Of a DNA stretch of 10,894 bases, positions 5,899 to 10,894 are shown in pieces. Below the pieces are notes generated by a model. It was given only the letters and a program-made list of their open reading frames with translations, was not told where the DNA came from and made no database searches. Position 1 is the stretch's first letter; every line of letters begins with the position of its first letter. Where the stretch lies: the NCBI GenBank assembly GCA_031282385.1, contig JAITDV010000011.1, positions 1 through 10,894 on the forward strand. Reading direction: 5' to 3'. The stretch is from Planctomycetaceae bacterium. GTDB taxonomy: Bacteria; Planctomycetota; Planctomycetia; Pirellulales; Thermoguttaceae. Both the position numbers and the translations under genes were made by a program.

Positions 5899-7497
5899 TT
5901 ATTTTGCGTGTTTTATTGCTGCGTTAATAAAATTATCGAATAAAGGATGCGGTTTTGTTGGTTTTGATTTAAATTCAGGATGATATTGTACACCTACAAA
6001 CCAAGGATGATCCGCTAACTCAATTACTTCCACCAAACCGCCGTCCGGACTAGTTCCTGCAATTACCAATCCTGCCTCTTGAAATTTGTTACGATAATTA
6101 TTGTTAAACTCATATCTGTGCCTATGCCGTTCGGAAATTTCTTTGCTCGCGTAACTTTTGAACGTATTACTTGACTCGTTCAAAATAGCAACTTGCGCTC
6201 CCAATCGCATCGTTCCGCCTTTGTCTGTAATATTACGTTGCTCGTCCAATAACGTGATTACCGGATATGGCGTCTCTTGATCAAATTCAGTTGAATTTGC
6301 CTTGTCCATTCCGCAAATATTCCTTGCAAATTCAATTACCGCACATTGCATCCCAAGACAAATTCCCAAAAACGGAATGTGCCGCTCACGCGCAACACGA
6401 ATCGCATTGATCTTTCCCTCAACCCCGCGATCACCAAACCCGCCCGGCACAAGAATACCATCAACATCATCAAGTTGCTCAATTACAAACGCATCACTCG
6501 GAATACCGCGAACTCTTACATTTGTCTGATGCTTTATGCCGGCGTGATCTAAAGATTCGTAAATTGATTTATACGCATCTTTATGTTTCGCATACTTGCC
6601 TACAACCGCAATCGTAATCTCTCCCAACGGACTCCGTAACCGACCAAGAATCTCAAACCAATACGAAAGATCAGGCTCTGCCGACTTACTTGAATCGCAT
6701 TTGAAATAATGCAACACACGATTATCAAGCCCATTGTTATGCAACGTTATCGGAACTTCATAAATTGAAAATTCTGCATCCTTCTCTTCAATTACATCTT
6801 GCGTCATCAAATTACAAAACAACCCGATTTTATTCCGCTCAACATCACTAATCGGCTTCTCTGTACGGCATACAAGAATATCCGGTTGAATACCAATCTG
6901 GCGTAATCGGCTAACTGAATGTTGCGTCGGTTTGGTTTTCAATTGATTTGACGACTTGAGATAAGGAATCAAAGTTAAATGAACAAATAAACAATTTGCC
7001 CTGCCAACATCAAGCGCAAATTGTCTAATCGCCTCAAGAAAAGGTAAACTCTCAATATCACCAACCGTACCGCCAATCTCCGTCAACACAAAATCAACAT
7101 CCCGACTCCGAAGCGATTTAATTGCATGTTTTATTTCATCAGTGATATGAGGAATAACTTGTACAGTCTTGCCAAGAAAGCGGCCTCGACGTTCACGACG
7201 CAGAACATTACGATAAATTTTGCCGCTCGTCCAACTACTATTACGCGATAACGGCGCAACAGTAAAACGCTCATAATGACCAAGATCAAGATCCGTCTCC
7301 GCACCATCATCAAGAACATAAACTTCACCGTGTTGATATGGACTCATTGTGCCGGGATCAATATTCAAATACGGATCCAACTTTTGCATCCGCACCGAAT
7401 ATCCACGACTCTCAAGTAACATCCCAAGAGACGCACTCGTCAATCCCTTGCCAAGAGAACTAACAACCCCACCAGTTATAAATATATGTTTTGACAT
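5899..7497 (-). CDS. pyrG: CTP synthase
   Basis: CTP synthase aminates UTP to CTP using ATP and glutamine, the last step of de novo pyrimidine nucleotide synthesis in the cytoplasm. The 532-residue product starts with the synthetase-domain signature KHIFITGGVVSSLGKGLTSA (3-22) and contains MQKLDPYLNIDPGTMSPYQH (37-56) and TEIGGTVGDIES (139-150). The class I glutamine amidotransferase domain (about 295-532) carries PGGFGDRG (351-358), the nucleophile Cys380 in GICLGMQ, and His506/Glu508 in VQYHPEF. Length is close to the usual 530-550 and all catalytic motifs are present. The ATG at 7497 gives the canonical MSKHIFITGG start. The leader is A/T-rich without an evident Shine-Dalgarno, and fragments of two repeat families lie within 130 bp upstream. 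It converges on the yjfB-like gene with a shared terminator. Confidence 0.98.
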   Translation of the reverse strand: MSKHIFITGGVVSSLGKGLTSASLGMLLESRGYSVRMQKLDPYLNIDPGTMSPYQHGEVYVLDDGAETDLDLGHYERFTVAPLSRNSSWTSGKIYRNVLRRERRGRFLGKTVQVIPHITDEIKHAIKSLRSRDVDFVLTEIGGTVGDIESLPFLEAIRQFALDVGRANCLFVHLTLIPYLKSSNQLKTKPTQHSVSRLRQIGIQPDILVCRTEKPISDVERNKIGLFCNLMTQDVIEEKDAEFSIYEVPITLHNNGLDNRVLHYFKCDSSKSAEPDLSYWFEILGRLRSPLGEITIAVVGKYAKHKDAYKSIYESLDHAGIKHQTNVRVRGIPSDAFVIEQLDDVDGILVPGGFGDRGVEGKINAIRVARERHIPFLGICLGMQCAVIEFARNICGMDKANSTEFDQETPYPVITLLDEQRNITDKGGTMRLGAQVAILNESSNTFKSYASKEISERHRHRYEFNNNYRNKFQEAGLVIAGTSPDGGLVEVIELADHPWFVGVQYHPEFKSKPTKPHPLFDNFINAAIKHAK

Positions 7498-7520
7498 AAA
7501 AATAAATTAAACGTTACAGA

Positions 7521-7617
7521 TATACTGTTCGTACCATAAATTGCGTAACTCAAGAACGTAAAAGCATACATTCCCAAAAAAAGTCGGCAACTAAAGGGAC
7601 AGGAAATTTCAATTGCA
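7521..7617 (-). mobile_element. MITE-like element, degenerate copy in inverse orientation
   Basis: TATACTGTTCGTACCATAAA (7521-7540) and the following TTGCG, ACTCAAGA and CGTAAAAGC (to 7565) match the reverse complement of the right half of the other copies, with about five differences in 45 positions. The remainder is strongly diverged, though CTAAAGG and GGAAATTT survive in order, and the internal hairpin is gone. This is the only copy in this orientation. It lies 24 bp before the pyrG start codon, so its sequence would be in the pyrG promoter or leader. Confidence 0.6.
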
Positions 7618-7775
7618 CAAAATAATATCACGACTGAATTGTTACAAAATCTTAACATACCGTAAAATTATTTTAGTACATTTGTATCAATGATTCCAAT
7701 TACTAACACACATTAGAATTCGGCGGTGTAAATACGTCAAAAAACACCAGAGATATGAAGCAATAAGGAATTTTC

Positions 7776-7874
7776 AACTGTTCACACTTTAAATTTCCCT
7801 TCCCTTCGTCTGCTTACATATCGGAAAGCGGACCTTTACGCTCTTGGGACGCGCAATTTGTAGTATGAGCAGTA
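7776..7874 (+). mobile_element. MITE-like ~100-bp structured element, copy 3
   Basis: The element runs from AACTGTTC (7776-7783) to GAGCAGTA (7867-7874). Its internal hairpin has arms GTCTGCTT (7808-7815) and AAGCGGAC (7826-7833). Relative to copy 1 the second base pair changed from C-G to T-A on both arms, a compensatory change, and the fourth became a T-G wobble. It ends one base from the fabD stop codon (7876-7878), so the fabD transcript would run directly into it in antisense orientation. Confidence 0.75.
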
Positions 7875-7875
7875 T

Positions 7876-8778
7876 CTAATCAGGAATTCCAGTACAGTTT
7901 ACCTTGCGATCAATTCGTTTTAACAAACTCCGTAAAACGCGACCGGGACCAATTTCATAGAACATGTCAAAACCTTGACTCAAAAGAAAATGCATCGAAT
8001 CCTCCCATAAGACCGGACTCAAAATTTGCTTGATAAGTATTTGTTTGATTTCATCCGGTTCAAAATGCGGTTTGGAATCAAAATTACTTATCACAGGAAT
8101 TTTTGGTTTATGAATCTCAATATTTGCAAGCGATTCCGATAATCTCGAAACTGCCGGTTGCATCAAATGAGTATGAAACGCACCCGCAACTGCAAGCGGA
8201 ATCGCATGGAATTTTTTCAACGCCGAAAGCTCCGCTATCCGCTCACAAGCGTCAAGCGTTCCCGACACAACTATGTTGCCCGGACAAAGAATATTTGACA
8301 CCTGCAAAACTCCATTGCCGCGATTCTCATTGCACAATACCTCAACATATTCCAGACTTTGGCTTATTATACTAACCATTCCGCCCGCAACAGCATCAGA
8401 CGCATCTTGCATTGCTTGACCGCGCTGCTGTACAAGTCGAAGTCCGTCCTCAAAACTAAATACACCCGCAAACGTCAACGCCGTGTACTCGCCAAGACTT
8501 AAACCAGCTGCCGCTGCACAATTTGTAATCACCTCTGGAGATTGACTCCGCAAATACTCCAACGCAGCAAAACTAACCGTAAATATTGCCGGTTGACTTA
8601 TTACTGTTGAACCAAGCTCTTCTTCCGAACCTGTAAAACACATCTCCGCCAAATCATAACCAAGTATAGAACTTGCACGATTAAATATCTCACGCGCAGG
8701 CGAAAAACTCTCTACCAAAGAACGCCCCATACCGACTGATTGCGAACCTTGACCCGGAAATAATAATGCAACCTTCAT
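7876..8778 (-). CDS. fabD: Malonyl-CoA:ACP transacylase
   Basis: FabD transfers malonyl from CoA to acyl carrier protein, supplying extender units for type II fatty acid synthesis. The 300-residue product has the family N-terminus ALLFPGQGSQSVGMG (4-18), the nucleophile Ser94 in GLSLGEYTA (92-100), Arg119 in QQRGQAM, the catalytic His202 in AGAFHTHLM (199-206), and YEIGPGRVLRSLLKRI (274-289). The GLS form in place of GHS at the nucleophile elbow is a tolerated variant. Length is close to the usual ~310. The ATG at 8778 begins MKVALLFPGQ, as expected, with a weak AAGTAAAG leader. It follows rpmF on the same strand, 360 bp away, but plsX, fabH or fabG are not beside it. A MITE-like element abuts its stop codon. 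Confidence 0.97.
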   Translation of the reverse strand: MKVALLFPGQGSQSVGMGRSLVESFSPAREIFNRASSILGYDLAEMCFTGSEEELGSTVISQPAIFTVSFAALEYLRSQSPEVITNCAAAAGLSLGEYTALTFAGVFSFEDGLRLVQQRGQAMQDASDAVAGGMVSIISQSLEYVEVLCNENRGNGVLQVSNILCPGNIVVSGTLDACERIAELSALKKFHAIPLAVAGAFHTHLMQPAVSRLSESLANIEIHKPKIPVISNFDSKPHFEPDEIKQILIKQILSPVLWEDSMHFLLSQGFDMFYEIGPGRVLRSLLKRIDRKVNCTGIPD

Positions 8779-8903
8779 CTTTACTTAAATTGTAGAGCTT
8801 TGGGCAAACACATCAAATTCTGTCAGCTCCAAAAAATAAAATACAAAACGCTAACCGCAAAAAACATTAATCGCAAAAAACAGAATCACAAAAAATCAAT
8901 CGG

Positions 8904-9104
8904 GAACTTCTAAACTGTTCACTCTTGAATTTTCATTTACCTTCGCCCTCTTACCTATCGGAAAGCAGGCTTTTACGCTATTGAGTCAGGCAATTTATAG
9001 TACGAGCAGTATAAAAACTCATTTTGTCCGCGAATTTTCACGAAAGACCGTGAATTAAACAATTTATGCAAATTCGTGAATAAAATAAATTTAATTTATT
9101 GTCA
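8904..9104. repeat. Dispersed repeat family B, copy occupied by the MITE-like element
   Basis: GAACTTCTA (8904-8912) and AAAACTCATTTTGTCC with downstream sequence (9014-9104) together match 4851-4946, but are separated by the ~100-bp element. This copy has a TTCACG/CGTGAA inverted repeat (9037-9053) and a perfect AATAAATT/AATTTATT palindrome (9084-9100) that are less intact in the other copy. Confidence 0.65.
8911..9013 (+). mobile_element. MITE-like ~100-bp structured element, copy 4, with TA duplication
   Basis: The core is 8913-9011, from AACTGTTC to GAGCAGTA, with TA on both sides (8911-8912 and 9012-9013). Deleting the core and one TA gives CTTCTAAAAACTCATTTTG, which differs at one base from the unoccupied site at 4855-4873. 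This is direct evidence of insertion with TA duplication. The hairpin arms GCCCTCTT (8945-8952) and AAGCAGGC (8963-8970) carry two mismatches. Confidence 0.8.
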
Positions 9105-9138
9105 AAATTTGAGAGTCGAAATTACAAAGTCATTTTTT

Positions 9139-9339
9139 TTATGCTCTGCGTTTTTTCTTTTTTACTTTAGGTTCCATGACTTTGCGATCCATGTAGAATC
9201 CGCATTTGGGACAAACTACATGATTTAAAATTGCTGTTGCGCATTCTTTACAGAGAGTTCTCTGCACCAATGTTTTATGATCATGAGACCGACGCGAACC
9301 CGTTCGGGCGTTGCTATGTTTTCTTTTAGGGACTGCCAT
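9139..9339 (-). CDS. rpmF: 50S ribosomal protein L32
   Basis: L32 is a small zinc-ribbon protein of the large ribosomal subunit. The 66-residue product starts MAVPKRKHSNARTGSRRSHD, the characteristic L32 N-terminus. It has both zinc-binding pairs, CKEC (Cys30/Cys33) and CPKC (Cys43/Cys46), and a Lys/Arg-rich tail. The four-cysteine (zinc-containing) form suggests no replacement by the zinc-free paralogue here, though a second copy elsewhere cannot be excluded. AGGTG (9350-9346) is six bases before the ATG. In many bacteria rpmF precedes plsX and fab genes; here only fabD follows, 360 bp downstream. Confidence 0.97.
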   Translation of the reverse strand: MAVPKRKHSNARTGSRRSHDHKTLVQRTLCKECATAILNHVVCPKCGFYMDRKVMEPKVKKKKRRA

Positions 9340-9812
9340 TCAAAACACCTACTTACCTAATTTCAAAATCGTTTAACAAATTGAACACAAACAGGCAAAT
9401 TGTAAATTCAAACTCCACATCACTCAAACCTGTTTATTACACATTAACTTATGCTAATTGTTATGCCGCTTTAATTCGTTTCTCAATATTATCGGAAACT
9501 AGAAATTCGCATTTAAACTTGACCGACGACATAACGTTCACTCAAAAAAAGTTTCGCTATGATACAGTGAGTTCACAAACTGTCAATGGGAGGTACATTT
9601 TGTTATTTAACTAATAACAACAATTTCTAAAGTAATCATTCATTAGCAGGATTCAATTGTTTAGGAAAAAGGGATTAGGAACAAAGCAGAAAAAACAGCG
9701 TTCCGAAGTAAACAACCCTTATTTATCCAATCTCCCTTAGTAGCAGATAACGCCAAAAAAATGCGACCTTATTCCATTATTCTTTCGGTGTTGAAATATC
9801 AAAAAAACATAA

Positions 9813-9858
9813 GGGCAAAGGGCATAAGGGCGCGTTGGAGGGGGAGGGGAATTTTGGG
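9813..9858 (+). other. G-run cluster, possible G-quadruplex former
   Basis: Six runs of three or more G occur in 46 bases of otherwise AT-rich DNA: GGG at 9813, 9820, 9828 and 9856, GGGGG at 9840 and GGGG at 9846. The last four satisfy a loose quadruplex pattern with a 9-nt first loop. ATAAGGGC is repeated within it. No function is evident. Confidence 0.45.
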
Positions 9859-9863
9859 TTACA

Positions 9864-9916
9864 AAGGGTAATTTGACAAATAAGGGTTGGAATATTAGAG
9901 CCGTTCGGAAAATTAT
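9864..9916 (+). repeat. 53-bp direct repeat, copy 2 (uninterrupted)
   Basis: This matches 136-188 with two differences. Here the sequence continues without the MITE-like element into TTGTTCCGCACTGA and, 20 bp later, ACTGAATAGTTAC (9949-9961). The full repeat unit may therefore be about 98 bp (9864-9961). Confidence 0.8.
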
Positions 9917-10035
9917 GTTGTTCCGCACTGATTTATTTGGCTTGGGGAACTGAATAGTTACCGATTAAAAAACAAACGGCGAATAGTTACTATTTTTTTA
10001 TTTTTTTAGAATTCTTGCTTGAAATTATTTTTTAG

Positions 10036-10107
10036 TGTAATAGAATCATCGCCGCGCTGGTGGTGATTGTTGCAATCATTGGCGTAACTAAAGTTTCTCT
10101 TGTTGCT
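10036..10107 (+). pseudogene. Possible remnant of a prepilin-type hydrophobic helix
   Basis: Between in-frame stops, this stretch reads RIIAALVVIVAIIGVTKVSL followed by VA. The LVVI-AIIGV core resembles the N-terminal helix of prepilin-like DUF1559 proteins that are abundant in planctomycetes. The expected preceding FTLxE motif and the following PAVQAAREAARR-like region are absent, and there is no start codon. It is in the same frame as 10285-10734, but several stops intervene. A chance hydrophobic stretch is possible. Confidence 0.25.
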
Positions 10108-10284
10108 TGAATCTTGGCTTGTCATTGTTGGACAACATCTTTAACTTTGATTTTTTTGTGTCTATTTTTGACAGAGTGTTTAGCAAACACATCTAATCTT
10201 TTGACAAATTTGAGAAAAGAATGAGTGAAACAGATGTTCAAGTAATTCCTTCAATTTGGTCTGTGGAATCACAATCAAAATAAA

Positions 10285-10734
10285 ATGGCTGAAGCTATAG
10301 CCGGCAATATATCCAAGAAATGGACAACCTTAACGGGAATATTTGCTCCCAACAATAAAGTTAAAACATTTCGGTTATTTAATGGCAGTACTGAAATAGG
10401 TTTTAAAGGTTATGAGAATCCAGATGATCCTGGACCATTTGCAGGAACGTGGTATATTGGCGCACATGAAACTCCGCCTGGTTTTGGTGCCAGACTATTC
10501 AAGTGAATAATATCAAGAGTTACCTTTTTCCCAGTAGCGTTGAAACAATGGGTAACATTAAGTACTGACTCTGATAACAATGGTTACAACAACTCTGTTA
10601 CCAAAAACGCTCATGCAGAATTTTTGGAAAGGTCTTTCAAGGGTGACGATGCTAAAGCTAAACCGATTACTTATTTCGACAGTAACAAATTTCCGGCTGG
10701 ATTTGATGGTAATTGTCTATTTAGTTGTCCTTGA
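10285..10734 (+). pseudogene. Unrecognised gene interrupted by one in-frame TGA
   Basis: A single reading frame starts at ATG 10285 (MAEAIAGNISKKWTT). It is open for 73 codons to TGA (10504-10506), then continues in the same frame for 75 codons to TGA at 10732-10734. Both halves look protein-like rather than random: the first contains ENPDDPGPFAGTWYIGAHET, the second LSTDSDNNGYNNSVTKNAHA and FDSNKFPAGFDGNC. I recognise no family. The first half could be translated alone, or a second protein could start at TTG 10540, but the shared frame makes one gene with a nonsense mutation the simplest view. A short frame at 10221-10283 (MSETDVQVIPSIW) ends one base before it and may be a fragment of the same gene after a frameshift. 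The last codons and 3' flank lie in the right inverted-repeat arm. No Shine-Dalgarno precedes 10285. Confidence 0.5.
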
Positions 10735-10850
10735 AAAAGTCTTTTTGTTGTTTTAATGGTAGCTAACTTGTTTGTGGCGAGTTCGTTTGAGCATCTGAAT
10801 GGGGACTCCTTGTCAATTAATTTTGATAATAGACCTTTTCGCTAACCTGT
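10722..10850. repeat. Right arm of the long inverted repeat (partner 1-129)
   Basis: This is the reverse complement of 1-129 with about five mismatches. It starts in the final codons of the interrupted gene (Ser-Cys-Pro-stop) and runs 116 bp beyond the stop. Conservation is best at the distal end (10778-10850 identical). It includes AAAAAGTCTTTTT (10734-10746), a short AT palindrome just after the stop. Confidence 0.9.
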
Positions 10851-10866
10851 AGGAGACCACCCCTGA

Positions 10867-10883
10867 CCCCTCCGAATGAGGGG
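10867..10883. other. GC-rich hairpin outside the right inverted-repeat arm
   Basis: CCCCTC (10867-10872) and GAGGGG (10878-10883) form a perfect 6-bp stem with a CGAAT loop, preceded by ACCACCCCTGA. It lies 17 bp beyond the arm. The following AATATT is a poor U-tract, so it is more likely part of another dispersed palindromic repeat than a terminator. Confidence 0.45.
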
Positions 10884-10894
10884 AATATTCGCCT

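Larger units (their letters stand above)
7498..7875. other. 378-bp intergenic region between fabD and pyrG, mostly repeats
   Basis: This gap contains a degenerate inverted MITE-like copy (7521-7617), a fragment shared with the 5807-5894 element (7615-7646), and a full MITE-like copy (7776-7874). The pyrG promoter must be in or near these repeats. I see no separate gene. Confidence 0.65.
8779..9138. other. 360-bp intergenic region between rpmF and fabD
   Basis: This gap contains MITE-like copy 4 and the diverged family B repeat. The remaining 8779-8903 is A-rich with ACCGCAAAAAACA/ATCGCAAAAAACA direct repeats (8855-8882). No gene, and in particular no plsX remnant, is recognisable. If rpmF and fabD were once one operon, the repeats now separate them. 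Confidence 0.6.
9340..10220. other. ~880-bp intergenic region with repeats and a G-rich tract
   Basis: I see no intact gene. An open frame at 9381-9614 would need a TTG start without a ribosome-binding site and has no recognisable family features. The region contains the G-rich tract (9813-9858), the second copy of the 53-bp repeat (9864-9916), two copies of the GAATAGTTAC motif (9952-9961, 9982-9991), and a short prepilin-like hydrophobic reading stretch (10036-10107). Confidence 0.6.

Noticed and set aside
7131..7328. Frames in other registers inside pyrG (also 6302-6552)
   Set aside because: They are shadows of the well-supported CTP synthase gene.
9381..9614. 77-codon plus-strand frame divergent from rpmF
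   Set aside because: It requires a TTG start without a ribosome-binding site, has no recognisable motif, and is probably a chance open frame.
10504..10506. TGA as a selenocysteine or reassigned codon
   Set aside because: TGA terminates other genes here at family-appropriate ends, and I see no obvious SECIS-like hairpin or selenoprotein context immediately after it. A nonsense mutation is simpler.

Overview
The window reads as an AT-rich, gene-sparse stretch of a bacterial chromosome. A planctomycete is my best guess, by inference. The reasons are an N-terminally exported, coiled-coil protein of a type I associate with planctomycetes, a GLSLGEY nucleophile motif in FabD, a FlgM-like protein with an SxxAAGTYDT-type C-terminus, weak or absent Shine-Dalgarno sequences before several genes, and a small prepilin-like hydrophobic remnant. 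Recognisable intact genes cover only about 56% of the window. The rest is dominated by short dispersed repeats, and no transposase is present.

Layout from left to right. Positions 1-129 are one arm of a long inverted repeat whose partner is 10722-10850. It is followed by a 53-bp direct-repeat copy interrupted by a ~100-bp MITE-like element. A 611-aa exported low-complexity/coiled-coil protein (minus strand, 308-2143) is divergent from a stand-alone ATP synthase gamma subunit gene, atpG (plus, 2750-3748). Next come a flgM-like anti-sigma factor (minus, 4118-4444) with a minus-strand terminator, a second MITE-like copy, 0.9 kb of AT-rich repeat DNA, and a tiny YjfB-like gene (plus, 5534-5734). 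That gene converges on pyrG (minus, 5899-7497), with a strong bidirectional terminator between them. The right half holds fabD (minus, 7876-8778) and rpmF (minus, 9139-9339), separated by repeats. A repeat- and G-rich intergenic region follows, then a degraded plus-strand reading frame (10285-10734) that ends inside the right inverted-repeat arm.

Functionally the genes are mostly housekeeping: F1 ATPase rotor (atpG), CTP synthesis (pyrG), malonyl-CoA:ACP transacylase for fatty acid synthesis (fabD) and ribosomal protein L32 (rpmF). Two small motility-associated proteins (FlgM-like, YjfB-like) are added. Several genes are away from their usual partners: atpG has no other F-ATPase genes beside it, rpmF-fabD lacks an intervening plsX, and flgM has no flagellar genes nearby. 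This suggests a rearranged genome, consistent with the density of small repeats.

The most interesting content is non-coding. A ~100-bp element occurs in four good copies plus one degenerate inverted copy. It has terminal inverted repeats, an internal hairpin with compensatory changes, and apparent TA target duplication. A comparison within the window shows an occupied and an unoccupied version of one insertion site. I see no defence system, CRISPR array, tRNA or rRNA.
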